A stretch of 64,000 nucleotides of DNA from Micromonospora wenchangensis (GCF_002210435.1 NZ_MZMV01000035.1:1-64000), one strand, 5' to 3'; shown: positions 50,105 through 58,888, counted from the first letter of the stretch. Notes: a model not told the origin generated them from the sequence alone. Translations and numbers: made by a program.

Positions 50105-50252
50105 CGAGCAGGGTCAGCAGTCCGGTGAGCGCGACGAGGACCGCGGCCACCCCGGTGAGCACGGCCGGCAGGATCTTGAGGTATTCGAGGATCACGGAAT
50201 GCCTGCCCGGCACCCCACCGATCCGCTGCGTTCTTCTCGTCGTGGCCGCCAT
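50097..50252 (-). CDS. Small single-helix membrane protein, 51 aa
   Basis: Basic N-terminus (MAATTRRTQRIGGVPGRH) and one hydrophobic helix (YLKILPAVLTGVAAVLVALT, about 25-48) ending LLTLLVR. ATG 50252 has AGGGGA six bases upstream. No family recognised; reality rests on the ribosome-binding site and clean membrane helix. Confidence 0.45.
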   Translation of the reverse strand: MAATTRRTQRIGGVPGRHSVILEYLKILPAVLTGVAAVLVALTGLLTLLVR

Positions 50253-50595
50253 GGTGATTCCCCTGTCCGGTGCCCGCGTCCGGTCGGATGAATCGGAGCC
50301 GCTGACCGGCGAATCGACTGTCACCGCCGGGCAGCAGCCGACCGGACACTCCACAGCGAGGGCATAATCCCTGGTCACACGAGTGCAGCCGACTTCCGCG
50401 CATCCTACCTTTCATATTCGACCGTAGGCGTGACGACCAGTCGAGCGCAATCATCAGTACCGGAAAGAGTGCGGAGGAAAGCCATTTTCACACGTGGGAG
50501 TGGCATGCCGCGCAACTGATTTCGGATTACCGGCGGACACCGGGTACCGGCACCGCCGCCGGAATTCCGATTTCCACCGGTGGTGTCGCCGGCCG
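50253..50595. other. 343-bp intergenic region of lower GC
   Basis: No gene supported. Contains CTTTCATATTCGACC near 50410 and AT-rich patches at 50490-50530, unlike the surroundings; TAGGAT on the minus strand near 50401-50406 is a possible -10 box for the small membrane-protein gene. Confidence 0.4.
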
Positions 50596-51636
50596 TCAGG
50601 CGGTGGCGTCGTCGGCGGGGCGCTTCGCCCGGCTCGGCTGCACCCGTTTCGGTTCGCCGGGCATCTTCGGATGGTCCGGTGGATAGGGCAGGTCGCCCAG
50701 GCCCTGCCCGGCGTCCCGCTCGGCCCAGTCGAGCAGGGGCGTGATGTCGACGGGGTCGTCGTCGATGCCCGCGTGCGGGTCGCCCCGCTCGGCCAACCTG
50801 GCCGGCACCGTCCGCAGGTCGAAATCGTCGGGATCGACGTCGGGCAGCTCGTCCCAGGTGACCGGGGTGGAGACGGTGGCCCGCGCGTTGGCCCGCAGCG
50901 AGTACGCGCAGGCGATGGTGCGGTCCCGGGCCATCTGGTTGTAGTCGACGAAGACCCGCTGCCCGCGCTCCTCCTTCCACCAGGCGGTGGTGACCAGGTC
51001 GGGCCGACGCCGTTCCAGCTCCCGGGCCAGCGCGATGGTGGCCCGGCGCACCTCGGTGAACGTCCAGCGCGGGACGATGCGCAGGTAGACGTGCAGGCCC
51101 CGGCCACCGGAGGTCTTCGGCCAGCCGGTGACGCCCAACTCGGTGAGGATGCCCCGCAGCTCGGCGGCGGCCGTCGCCGCGTCGGCGAAGTCGGTGCCGG
51201 GCTGCGGATCGAGATCCACCCGCAGCTCGTCGGGATGGTCGACGGCGGCGGCCCGGACCGGCCACGGGTGGAACACCACCGTGCCCATCTGCGCGGCCCA
51301 GGCGACGTGGGCGAGGTCGGTGGGGCGCAGCTCGTCGGCCCCCCGGCCGCTGGGGAAGGTGATGCCGACCGTCCGCACCCACGGCGGCACCCCCCGGGTG
51401 GGCACCCGCTTGGAGAAGAACGCCTCCCCCGCGATGCCGTCGGGGAAGCGTTGCAGGGTGGTCGGCCGGTCGGCCAGGGCGCGCATGATGCCCTCGCCCA
51501 CCGCGACGTAGTAGTGGAAGACGTCGGCCTTGGTGAACCCGCGCTCCGGGAAGATCACCCGGTCCGGGCTGCTCAGCCGGACACTGCGCCCGGCCACCTC
51601 GACCTCGGTCGCCGCCGTCTTCCCGCTGCCCGCCAT
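50596..51636 (-). CDS. LigD-type polymerase/primase domain protein (stand-alone PolDom)
   Basis: 346 aa of the archaeo-eukaryotic-primase-like LigD polymerase. Metal-binding DLDP (D141, D143), a third aspartate in VFVDYNQMARDRT, and the conserved SSPDRVIFPERGFTKADVF opening and TSGGRGLHVYLRI motif. It fills gaps with ribo- or deoxynucleotides during non-homologous end joining. Ligase and nuclease domains of classical LigD are absent, and no Ku gene is visible here. ATG 51636 lies six bases after TATGGT (leaderless). Confidence 0.93.
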   Translation of the reverse strand: MAGSGKTAATEVEVAGRSVRLSSPDRVIFPERGFTKADVFHYYVAVGEGIMRALADRPTTLQRFPDGIAGEAFFSKRVPTRGVPPWVRTVGITFPSGRGADELRPTDLAHVAWAAQMGTVVFHPWPVRAAAVDHPDELRVDLDPQPGTDFADAATAAAELRGILTELGVTGWPKTSGGRGLHVYLRIVPRWTFTEVRRATIALARELERRRPDLVTTAWWKEERGQRVFVDYNQMARDRTIACAYSLRANARATVSTPVTWDELPDVDPDDFDLRTVPARLAERGDPHAGIDDDPVDITPLLDWAERDAGQGLGDLPYPPDHPKMPGEPKRVQPSRAKRPADDATA

Positions 51637-51642
51637 GGCGCG

Positions 51643-51677
51643 ACCATATGCGATGCCCCCGACATCCGACGTACGGT
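51643..51677. promoter_or_regulatory. Divergent leaderless promoters of the PolDom gene and msrB
   Basis: Minus strand: TATGGT (51643-51648) six bases before ATG 51636. Plus strand: TACGGT (51672-51677) six bases before GTG 51684. The start codons are only 47 bp apart, so the polymerases would compete. Confidence 0.6.
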
Positions 51678-51683
51678 TGACCG

Positions 51684-52094
51684 GTGAGTCTTGACGAGAG
51701 CGAACTGCCCCGCACCGAGGACGAGTGGCGGGTCCGGCTGACCCCGGAGGAGTTCCGGGTGCTGCGCGAGGCCGGCACCGAACGCCCCTTCACCGGCGAG
51801 TACGTCGACACGAAGACCCCCGGCGTCTACCACTGCCGGGCCTGCGGGCTCGAACTGTTCTCCAGCGACACCAAGTTCGACTCGCACTGCGGCTGGCCGA
51901 GCTTCGACGACGCCATCCCGGGCCGGGTCCGGGAGATCCAGGACACCAGCCTCGGCATGGTGCGTACCGAGATCCGCTGCGCCCGCTGCGACAGCCACCT
52001 CGGGCACGTCTTCCACGGTGAGGGCTTCACCCCGAAGGACACCCGGCACTGCGTGAACTCGGTGTCGATCCGGCTGGAGCCGAAGCCGGGCTGA
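51684..52094 (+). CDS. msrB: Peptide-methionine (R)-S-oxide reductase MsrB
   Basis: 136 aa. Zinc cysteines C51/C54 (CRAC) and C99/C102 (CARC), catalytic C123 in TRHCVNS, and the HCGWPSF and SHLGHVF motifs. Repairs methionine-R-sulfoxide using thioredoxin. The GTG start at 51684 is leaderless. Confidence 0.96.
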   Translation: MSLDESELPRTEDEWRVRLTPEEFRVLREAGTERPFTGEYVDTKTPGVYHCRACGLELFSSDTKFDSHCGWPSFDDAIPGRVREIQDTSLGMVRTEIRCARCDSHLGHVFHGEGFTPKDTRHCVNSVSIRLEPKPG

Positions 52095-52112
52095 ACCGAC
52101 GCGGAGCGAGGG

Positions 52113-52176
52113 CCGGTCCCGGCCGACGCCGGGCCGAGGGCCGGGGCTGAACCGATGCCGGCCCGGCCGGGACCGG
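52113..52176. terminator. Terminator between msrB and the CBM48 gene
   Basis: CCGGTCCCGGCC (52113-52124) and exact complement 52165-52176, long loop with further GC pairing; convergent genes on either side. Confidence 0.55.
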
Positions 52177-52452
52177 TCAGAGCAGGAGCAGGCTGCCCTC
52201 GTCGTCCACCCGGTCGGCGCCGGAGTCGTCGAGCCAGACACCCCCGGTGGCGAGGTAGCGGAACCGGTGTACGCCGGGGCCGAGCCGGACGGTCACCGTC
52301 CGCGTGCCGTCCCGGCGCGGCACCAGCTCGTGCCGGCCCGGCTGCCAGCCGTTGAAGCAGCCGACCACGCTGACCGTGCCGGGCGGGGTGTCCCGGGGCA
52401 GGCAGAAGGTGACCCGGGTCCGGGTGCCGAAGAGTCTGCTGCGCTTGATCAC
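52177..52452 (-). CDS. Small CBM48 / isoamylase early-set domain protein
   Basis: 91 aa: VTFCLPRDTPPGTVSVVGCF, NGWQPGRHELVPRRDGTRTV and GVHRFRYLATGGVWLDDSGA match the glycogen-binding domain of AMPK-beta/isoamylases. A stand-alone domain, probably binding a glycogen-like polymer or acting as a partner subunit; common in actinomycetes, function unknown. AGGTTCACG precedes the ATG at 52452. Confidence 0.85.
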   Translation of the reverse strand: MIKRSRLFGTRTRVTFCLPRDTPPGTVSVVGCFNGWQPGRHELVPRRDGTRTVTVRLGPGVHRFRYLATGGVWLDDSGADRVDDEGSLLLL

Positions 52453-52609
52453 GTGAACCTCCGGGGGTCGGGGCGTCCTACCGGGTCAAACGCCCGACAC
52501 GCCGGGGCGAAACGCCGTCCGACCCGATCGATCCGGGGCATTTCGCCCTGCACGACCCGCACCCTGTCGCACCCTGGGGGCAGATGTCCGATTCGGAGGG
52601 GTGTGACAG

Positions 52610-52867
52610 GTGGCTACCTGCGAGGTCTGCGGCAACGACTACTGGATGGCGTTCGAGGTGCGTACGGTCAGCGGTGACGTGCACACCTTCGACTCCTTCG
52701 AGTGCGCGGCGCACAAGCTCGCGCCGATCTGCGAGCACTGCCAGGTGAAGATCATCGGGCACGGGGTGGAGGTCGGCGGCCGGTTCTTCTGCTGCGCGCA
52801 CTGCGCCCGCGCGGTGGAGGCCCTGGGTGCCGAGATCCGCGACGCGGTCGGCGCCCGCCCGGCCTGA
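52610..52867 (+). CDS. Cysteine-rich metal-binding protein, prokaryotic metallothionein-like
   Basis: 85 aa with nine cysteines: CEVCGNDYW at the start, FECAAHKLAPICEHCQVKII, and GRFFCCAHCARA. This actinobacterial family is often annotated prokaryotic metallothionein; a structural zinc-ribbon role is equally possible. GTG 52610 has GGAGGGG eight bases upstream. The 135-bp gap to the next gene holds that gene's -10 box. Confidence 0.75.
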   Translation: MATCEVCGNDYWMAFEVRTVSGDVHTFDSFECAAHKLAPICEHCQVKIIGHGVEVGGRFFCCAHCARAVEALGAEIRDAVGARPA

Positions 52868-52989
52868 CCCGCCCGCCCGGTCTGACCCGCCCCCGGCCCG
52901 ACGCCTCCAGGGCAGCAGAGCAGGCGGCAGCGCGACGGCGGATCGACCCACCCACGAGGCAGCCCCGCAGGGCGGCGCGGCGGGCCGCC

Positions 52990-53002
52990 TACCATCGCGG
53001 GA
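52990..53002 (+). promoter_or_regulatory. Leaderless promoter of the ElaA-like gene
   Basis: TACCAT (52990-52995), six bases, ATG 53002. Confidence 0.6.
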
Positions 53003-53466
53003 TGGCACCGCAGACTCTCGACGTCCACGTCGCCCCGTTCACCGAACTGGACACGCGCACCTTCCACGACCTGCTGCGGCTGCGCATCGACGTGTTCGTG
53101 GTGGAGCAGCGCTGCCCGTACCCGGAGCTGGACGGGCGGGACGTCGAACCCGGCACCCGGCACCTCTGGCTGGCCCACGACGGCGTCGTGCTGGCCTACC
53201 TGCGGCTGCTCGCCGACCCGGGCGGGGTGGTGCGGATCGGCCGGGTGGTGGTGGCCCCGGCGGCCCGGGGCGGCGGGCTCGCCGGCCGGCTGATGACCGA
53301 GGCGTTGCGACTGGTCGGCGACCGGCCGTGCGTGTTGGAGGCGCAGGCCCACCTGGCCGGCTTCTACGCCGGGCACGGCTTCACGGTGACCGGCCCGGAG
53401 TACGTCGAGGACGGCATCCCCCACCTGCCGATGCGCCGCGGCGGGGCGGACAGCCCGAAAGATTGA
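53002..53466 (+). CDS. GNAT acetyltransferase, ElaA family
   Basis: 154 aa. ELDTRTFHDLLRLRIDVFVVEQ and PYPELDGRDVEPGTRHLWLA are ElaA signatures; IGRVVVAPAARGGGLAGRLM is the acetyl-CoA motif and EAQAHLAGFYAGHGFTVTG the C-terminal motif. Substrate unknown. Start fixed by the -10 box at 52990. Confidence 0.9.
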   Translation: MAPQTLDVHVAPFTELDTRTFHDLLRLRIDVFVVEQRCPYPELDGRDVEPGTRHLWLAHDGVVLAYLRLLADPGGVVRIGRVVVAPAARGGGLAGRLMTEALRLVGDRPCVLEAQAHLAGFYAGHGFTVTGPEYVEDGIPHLPMRRGGADSPKD

Positions 53467-53585
53467 CGGACACCGCTTTCCTATGCAAGCCTGCGGGGGC
53501 AGTGGGAGCCGCACAGCAGGCACGGGAGGGGCAACTCCCGGCCGTCCGGGCGTCGATCGACAGACCCCTTCACCTCGGAGGCTCC

Positions 53586-54710
53586 ATGTCCACCGTCCTA
53601 CGCAGACGGCCCACCGCGCTCGCGGGGTCGCTGCTCACCATCGGCGCGATCATCGCGCTGCTGCTCACCACCGCCCTGGCCAACTCGGCGTCCGCGCACG
53701 GCGCGGTGGTGAACCCGGGATTCCGCGCCTACAGCTGCTGGGAGCGCTGGGGTGCCGAGTTCCAGAACCCGAGAATGGCCACCGAGGACCCGATGTGCTG
53801 GCAGGCCTGGCAGGCCGACCCGCAGGCCATGTGGAACTGGAACGGCCTGTTCCGCGAGGGTGTCGCCGGCAACCACCAGGGTGCCATCCCGGACGGCCAG
53901 CTCTGCAGCGGCGGGCGCACCCAGAACGGCCGCTACAACGCCCTCGACACCGTCGGCGCGTGGAAGACCACGTCGGTGGCGAACAGCTTCCGGCTGAAGT
54001 TCTTCGACCAGGCCAGCCACGGGGCCGACTACATCCGGGTGTACGTCACCAAGCAGGGCTTCAATTCGCTGACCACCCCGCTGGGCTGGGGCAACCTGGA
54101 ACTCGCCGGCCAGATCGGCAACACCCCGGCCTCCCAGTGGGACAGGGACACCGGTGGCGTGTCGATCCAGATCCCGGTGAACGCGCCGGGTCGTACCGGC
54201 CGGCACATCGTCTACACCGTGTGGCAGGCCAGCCACCTGGACCAGTCGTACTACCTGTGCAGTGACGTGGACTTCGGTGGCGGCACCAACCCGACCACGC
54301 CGCCCACCACCGCGCCGCCCACCACGGCTCCGCCGACCACCGCGCCGCCCACCACCGCGCCGCCGACCACGGCCCCGCCCACCACGGCCCCGCCGACCAC
54401 CCCGCCGGCGACCGGTGGCTGCACCGCGACCTACCGGGTGACCTCCACCTGGAGCGGCGGGTTCCAGGGTGAGGTGGACGTGACCGCCGGCGCCTCGGCG
54501 ATCAAGGGCTGGACGGTGAACTGGACGTACTCCGGGGGCCAGCAGGTCAGCCAGGCGTGGAACGCCACGCTGACCAGCAGCGGGTCGACGGTGACCGCCC
54601 GCAACGTCAACTACAACGGCGCGTTGGCCGCCGGCGGGAAGACCACCTTCGGTTTCCTCGCCTCGGGCAGCGGCACCAGCCCGACCCCGGTCTGCACCGC
54701 GACCCTCTGA
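53586..54710 (+). CDS. Secreted lytic polysaccharide monooxygenase, AA10-CBM2
   Basis: 374 aa. Signal peptide 1-37; the mature protein begins with H38 (HGAVVNPGFRAYSCWERWG), which with H97 (GNHQGA) forms the copper histidine brace. AA10 domain about 38-231; a PPTTA-repeat linker; CBM2 about 278-374 (CTATYRVTSTWSGGFQGEV, NVNYNGALAAGGKTTFGF). Oxidatively cuts crystalline cellulose (possibly chitin) and would boost the GH9 cellulase. ATG 53586 has GGAGG at four bases. The 119-bp upstream region has only a half CebR box (GTGGGAGCCGCAC). Confidence 0.95.
   Translation: MSTVLRRRPTALAGSLLTIGAIIALLLTTALANSASAHGAVVNPGFRAYSCWERWGAEFQNPRMATEDPMCWQAWQADPQAMWNWNGLFREGVAGNHQGAIPDGQLCSGGRTQNGRYNALDTVGAWKTTSVANSFRLKFFDQASHGADYIRVYVTKQGFNSLTTPLGWGNLELAGQIGNTPASQWDRDTGGVSIQIPVNAPGRTGRHIVYTVWQASHLDQSYYLCSDVDFGGGTNPTTPPTTAPPTTAPPTTAPPTTAPPTTAPPTTAPPTTPPATGGCTATYRVTSTWSGGFQGEVDVTAGASAIKGWTVNWTYSGGQQVSQAWNATLTSSGSTVTARNVNYNGALAAGGKTTFGFLASGSGTSPTPVCTATL
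54296..54406 (+). repeat. 15-bp in-frame repeat encoding the PPTTA linker
   Basis: About seven tandem 15-bp units (CCGCCCACCACCGCG-like) inside the LPMO gene, coding for the Pro/Thr linker between AA10 and CBM2. Confidence 0.85.
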
Positions 54711-54725
54711 CCGGTCCGGACACCA

Positions 54726-54771
54726 CACGGACGTGGTGGTCTCCCGTCACGCGGAGGCCACCACGTCCGTG
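54726..54771. terminator. Bidirectional terminator hairpin
   Basis: CACGGACGTGGTGG (54726-54739) with exact complement 54758-54771, between the convergent LPMO and hemQ genes. Confidence 0.85.
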
Positions 54772-54810
54772 GTCGGGCACGGTCCGGCCCGCCGCCGGGG
54801 CGGGTCGAGG

Positions 54811-55524
54811 TCAGACCAGGCAGTTGACGATGTCGGCGACCGAGCGACGCCGGCCGGTGTAGAACGGGACCTCCTCGCGGACGTGCCGCCGGGCCCCGGA
54901 GGCCCGCAGGTCCCGCATCAGGTCGACGATCCGGTGCAGCTCGTCGGCCTCGAAGGCGAGCATCCACTCGTAGTCGCCGAGGGCGAACGAGGCGACCGTG
55001 TTGGCCCGCACGTCCGGGTAGCCGCGCGCCATCTTCCCGTGTTCGGCCAGCAGCTCCCGCCGCTCGGCGTCCGGCAGCAGGTACCACTCGTAGGACCTGA
55101 CGAACGGGTAGACGCACAGGTACGGCCGGGGCTCCTCGTCGGCGAGGAAGGCCGGGATGTGGCTCTTGTTGAACTCCGCCGGCCGGTGCAGCGCCAGCTG
55201 CGACCACACCGGGGTCAACGCCCGCCCCAGGGTGGTCCGACGCAACCGCAGGTAGGCGTCCTGGAGGGCGTCGCTGGACGACGAGTGCCACCAGATCATC
55301 ACGTCCGCGTCGGCGCGCAGCCCGGCCACGTCGTACATGCCCCGGACCACGACGTCCTTGCCGGCCAGCTCCTCGAAGAGCGACTCCACCTCGCCGGTGA
55401 CGTTCTCCCGCAGCGCCGGCAGCCCACCGGTGGCCCGGTACACCGACCACATGGTGTAGCGCACGGTGGCGTTGAGTTCCCTGATCCGGGCCGCGTTGGA
55501 CTGCTCGGTGCTCTGCTCGGTCAT
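54811..55524 (-). CDS. hemQ: Coproheme decarboxylase HemQ (ChdC)
   Basis: 237 aa of the chlorite-dismutase fold. Turns coproheme into haem b in the last step of the coproporphyrin-dependent pathway. VRYTMWSVYRATGG at the start, DVMIWWHSSSSDALQ, NKSHIPAFLADEEPRPYLCVYPFVRSYEWY cluster (around 125-150), EHGKMARGYPDVRANT, and a C-terminal REEVPFYTGRRR are typical. ATG 55524 overlaps the hemY stop by four bases. Last gene of hemE-hemY-hemQ. Confidence 0.95.
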   Translation of the reverse strand: MTEQSTEQSNAARIRELNATVRYTMWSVYRATGGLPALRENVTGEVESLFEELAGKDVVVRGMYDVAGLRADADVMIWWHSSSSDALQDAYLRLRRTTLGRALTPVWSQLALHRPAEFNKSHIPAFLADEEPRPYLCVYPFVRSYEWYLLPDAERRELLAEHGKMARGYPDVRANTVASFALGDYEWMLAFEADELHRIVDLMRDLRASGARRHVREEVPFYTGRRRSVADIVNCLV

Positions 55525-56933
55525 GGACCCGATCCTTCCAGTGCTTCGATGATCTCCTCGGCCGCGTTCTCGCCGGAGCGGACGCAGACCGGGATGCCGA
55601 CCCCGTCGAAACCCGCGCCGGCCACCGCCAGGGTGGGGTGCGCGGCGCGCAACGCCGCCCGGACGGCGGCCACCCGCCCGGTGTGACCGGGAGCGTACTG
55701 GGGCAGCGCGCCGCCCCAACGCTGCACGTGACCGGCGACCGGCGTGGGCAGCGCCACCCCGAGCACCCGGGTCAGCTCCCGGTGCACGGTGGCGAGCAGG
55801 TCGTCGTCGGTGACCTGGAGCGAGGTCTCCTCGCCGTACCGGCCGACGGAGGCGCGGACCAGGGCCAGCCCGTCCGGTGCGGCCAGGTGGCCCCACTTGG
55901 TGGTGAAGAACGTGGACGCCTTGATCAGCAGCCCCTCGGTCGCCGGCACCAGGAAACCGGAGAGCCGGGGCAGGTCCGGCGCGGGCAGCGCCAGGGTGAC
56001 CAGCGCGACGCTGGCGTAGTCCAGCCCGCCGACGGTCGCCGCCTGCGCCGCTGCGAACCCGGCGAGCAGCCGGGCGGTGGGCCGGGCCGGCACGGTGAGC
56101 AGCACCGCGTCCGCCCCGACCGACTCCGGGTCGCGGGTCGGGCCGACGGTGAGCCGCCAGCCGTCGCCGACCGGGGTCAGCTCACGGACCGCCGCGTTGC
56201 GGCGGATCGTCGCGCCGCTGGCCGTGGCCGCCGCCTCGACCAGGGTGCCCAGCCCGCCGGTCAGGGTGCCGAAGACCGGTGCGCCGGGGGCGCGGGGCGC
56301 GGCGGCCTGCGCGGCCCGGACCGCGCCGACCAGGGTGTGTTCCACCCGCGCCGCGCGGGCCAGCGCCGGCATGGTGGTGACCAGGGACAGGTCGTCGGCC
56401 CGGCCGGCGTAGACGCCGCCGAGCATCGGGTCGACCAGCCGCTGCACCACCTGCTCGCCGAACCGGGACCGGACCAGCGCGCCCACCGAGACGTCCTGGT
56501 CCGCGTCGAGCAGCGGCCGGCCGCCGTCGCGGTCGGCGTCCGCCGTGGGCTCGGCGACCGTCGCCACCGCCGCCAGGTCCCCGGGTACGCCGACCAGGGT
56601 GCCGCCCGGGACCGGGCGCAGCCCGCCGTCGACGACGAGCGCGGCCTGCCCGACGGTGGGGTGCACGATCCGCCCGGCCAGGCCGAGCCGGCGGGCCAGG
56701 GTCACCGCGGCGGACTCGCCCCCGGCCGGGTCCCGCATCAGGAACGACTCCGCGCCGAACTCCACCGGCCGGCCGGCCAGCTCACCGGTGCGCAGCTTGC
56801 CACCGAGCGCGCCGGACTGCTCGTACACCGTGATCTCGGTGTCGGCGGGGGCGCGGTCGCGCAGCCGGACCGCGGCGGCCAGGCCGGTGATCCCGCCACC
56901 GACCACCGCCACCCGCCACGGCCGTGCCCGCAC
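55521..56933 (-). CDS. hemY: Coproporphyrinogen III oxidase (HemY/CgoX)
   Basis: 470-aa FAD oxidase. Dinucleotide motif VAVVGGGITGLAAAVRLRD at the N-terminus, GGKLRTGELAGRPVEFGAE, DPMLGGVYAGRADDLSL, and C-terminal VAGAGFDGVGIPVCVRSGENAAEEI. In actinobacteria with HemQ this enzyme oxidises coproporphyrinogen III (soluble), not protoporphyrinogen. GTG start 3 bp after the hemE stop; overlaps hemQ. Confidence 0.95.
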   Translation of the reverse strand: MRARPWRVAVVGGGITGLAAAVRLRDRAPADTEITVYEQSGALGGKLRTGELAGRPVEFGAESFLMRDPAGGESAAVTLARRLGLAGRIVHPTVGQAALVVDGGLRPVPGGTLVGVPGDLAAVATVAEPTADADRDGGRPLLDADQDVSVGALVRSRFGEQVVQRLVDPMLGGVYAGRADDLSLVTTMPALARAARVEHTLVGAVRAAQAAAPRAPGAPVFGTLTGGLGTLVEAAATASGATIRRNAAVRELTPVGDGWRLTVGPTRDPESVGADAVLLTVPARPTARLLAGFAAAQAATVGGLDYASVALVTLALPAPDLPRLSGFLVPATEGLLIKASTFFTTKWGHLAAPDGLALVRASVGRYGEETSLQVTDDDLLATVHRELTRVLGVALPTPVAGHVQRWGGALPQYAPGHTGRVAAVRAALRAAHPTLAVAGAGFDGVGIPVCVRSGENAAEEIIEALEGSGP

Positions 56934-56936
56934 CGC

Positions 56937-58034
56937 TCAGCCCTGCTCGTCCCGGCGCGCGGACACCTCGTGCACCAGCGCGACCACCCGGGTCAGCACC
57001 TCGGGGTCGGTCTCCGGCAGCACACCATGACCGAGGTTGAACACGTGACCGGGGGCGGCCCGGCCCTGCTCGACGATCCGCCGCACCTCGGCCTCGATCA
57101 CCGGCCAGGGGGCGAACAGCACGGTCGGGTCGAGGTTGCCCTGCACGGCCCGGTCAGGACCGATCCGGCGGGTCGCCACGTCCAGCGGGGTACGCCAGTC
57201 GACGCCGACCACGTCGGCCCCGGCCTCCCCCATCGCGCCGAGCAGTTCGGCGGTGCCCACCCCGAAGTGGATCCGAGGCACCCCCGCGTCGGCCAGGCCG
57301 GACAGCACGGCGGTGGAGTGCGGCAGGACGAAGCGGCGGTAGTCGGCCTCCGACAGGGCCCCGGCCCAGGAGTCGAAGAGCTGCACGGCGGAAACCCCGG
57401 CGTCGACCTGCACCCGCAGGAACGCCAGGGTGACCTCGGCGAGCCGGGCGCAGAGCGCGTGCCACAGCTCGGGCTGGCCGTACATCATCGCCTTGGTCCT
57501 GGCGTGGGTCCGCGACGGTCCGCCCTCGACCAGGTAGCTGGCCAGGGTGAACGGCGCGCCCGCGAAGCCGATCAGCGGGGTGTCGCCCAGCTCGGCGACG
57601 AGCAGCCGGACGGCTTCGTCCACGTACGACACGTCGGCGCGGTCGATGCGACGGACCCGCTCGACGTCGGCGACGGTACGCACCGGCTCGGCCACCACCG
57701 GCCCGGTGCCGGCGACGATGTCCAGGTCGACCCCGGCCGCGGCGACCGGGACGACGATGTCGCTGAACAGGATCGCCGCGTCGACGCCGTGCCGGCGGAC
57801 CGGCTGGAGGGTGATCTCGGCGACCAGGTCCGGCCGGCGGCACGAGTCGAGCATCCCCACGTTGGCCCGGATCTCCCGGTACTCCGGCAGGGACCGGCCG
57901 GCCTGGCGCATGAACCAGACCGGGGTGTGCGGGACGGACTCCCGGCGGCAGGCCCGGACGAAGGGCGAGTCGGCCGGCCCGCTGCGGCGGGATTCTCCGT
58001 CTCGGGCGGCGGTGCCCGTGGTGTCGGTGGTCAT
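56937..58034 (-). CDS. hemE: Uroporphyrinogen III decarboxylase (HemE)
   Basis: 365 aa. PVWFMRQAGRSLPEYREIR is the N-terminal signature with the active-site arginine, ILFSDIVVPVAAAGVDLDI carries the catalytic aspartate, GFAGAPFTLASYLVEGG and HFGVGTAELLGAM follow, and NLGHGVLPETDPE ends the active site. Removes four carboxyls to give coproporphyrinogen III, the branch substrate for HemY/HemQ. ATG 58034 lies seven bases after CACGAT (leaderless); the frame to 58199 is non-conserved. Confidence 0.96.
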   Translation of the reverse strand: MTTDTTGTAARDGESRRSGPADSPFVRACRRESVPHTPVWFMRQAGRSLPEYREIRANVGMLDSCRRPDLVAEITLQPVRRHGVDAAILFSDIVVPVAAAGVDLDIVAGTGPVVAEPVRTVADVERVRRIDRADVSYVDEAVRLLVAELGDTPLIGFAGAPFTLASYLVEGGPSRTHARTKAMMYGQPELWHALCARLAEVTLAFLRVQVDAGVSAVQLFDSWAGALSEADYRRFVLPHSTAVLSGLADAGVPRIHFGVGTAELLGAMGEAGADVVGVDWRTPLDVATRRIGPDRAVQGNLDPTVLFAPWPVIEAEVRRIVEQGRAAPGHVFNLGHGVLPETDPEVLTRVVALVHEVSARRDEQG

Positions 58035-58315
58035 CGCGGCAATCGTGCCACGCACCCGCGCGGGCCCGACGGGCAGCGCCGCCATTTGTGACCCGCGCCC
58101 CCGGGCACGCGCCGGCCGACGGTGGCCCGGGTGCACGGCCCGCGCCGGTCGACGGCCGCCGGGTGCCCGCCCCGCCCGGCCGCCGTGGCCCGGGTGCACC
58201 GGTCCGCCCGGCCGACGGTGCCGCGGGCCACCGGAACGTCCCGGTCGGCGGCGGGACGTGGCGCTTCGGCGTGCCGTCCCGGCGGGCGACGGCGCGTCGG
58301 CATAGGCTGCCGGTC
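58035..58315. repeat. 281-bp divergent gap with imperfect direct repeats
   Basis: Between hemE and the DUF3000 gene. Three imperfect copies of a roughly 30-bp unit with core GGCCG(A/C)CG(G)TGGCCCGGGTGCAC start near 58111, 58177 and 58208. No gene is supported. The ends carry the leaderless boxes of both flanking genes. Confidence 0.5.
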
Positions 58316-58316
58316 A
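58303..58316 (+). promoter_or_regulatory. Leaderless promoter of the DUF3000 gene
   Basis: TAGGCT (58303-58308), seven bases, ATG 58316. Confidence 0.65.
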
Positions 58317-58888
58317 TGGCCCCCCCGATCGCGCTCCCGGAGACGTTCGCCCACGCGGTCGCCGGCCTGCGGTCGGTCACCCCCCGGGCGGAGATCGTCC
58401 TGGAGGAGGTCGGCGCGCCCCAACGGCTCGCCCCGTACGCGTTCGCCCTCTCCGCCACCGTGCTGCGCGACGACGACGAGGTGGCCGACGGGCGGCTCAT
58501 CCTGCTGCACGACCCGGCCGGGCACGACGCCTGGCAGGGCACCCTGCGGCTGGTCACCTACGTGACCGCCGACCTGGAGGTCGACCTGGCCGCCGATCCG
58601 CTGCTGCCGGGGGTGGGCTGGACCTGGCTCACCGACGCGCTGGAGGCGCACGAGGCCGACTACCGGGCTGCCGGTGGCACGGTCACCCAGACCGTGTCGA
58701 CCCGGTTCGGCGACCTGGCCGGCCCGCCCGCCGCCGGGGACGTCGAGATCCGGGCGTCCTGGACGCCGCTCGGCGACGACCTGGGCGCGCACCTGTCGGC
58801 CTGGTGTGCGCTGCTCGCCTCCACCGCGGGGCTGCCGCCGCCCGGCGTCACCGCGCTCACCGACCGCCGCCCGGCCGGCGCGGCCTGA
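58316..58888 (+). CDS. DUF3000 family protein
   Basis: 190 aa. PETFAHAVAGLRSVTPRAEIVLEE, APQRLAPYAFALSATVL and GRLILLHDPAGHDAWQGTLRLVTYV match this actinobacteria-specific family, which is regularly found between haem genes and the RNase D gene, as here. Function unknown. Confidence 0.88.
   Translation: MAPPIALPETFAHAVAGLRSVTPRAEIVLEEVGAPQRLAPYAFALSATVLRDDDEVADGRLILLHDPAGHDAWQGTLRLVTYVTADLEVDLAADPLLPGVGWTWLTDALEAHEADYRAAGGTVTQTVSTRFGDLAGPPAAGDVEIRASWTPLGDDLGAHLSAWCALLASTAGLPPPGVTALTDRRPAGAA

Noticed and set aside
53500..53512. CebR operator before the LPMO gene
   Set aside because: Only the left half (GTGGGAGC) matches; the right half is absent.
55638..58091. 817-codon plus-strand open frame
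   Set aside because: Antisense to hemY and hemE, whose motifs are complete; shadow frame.
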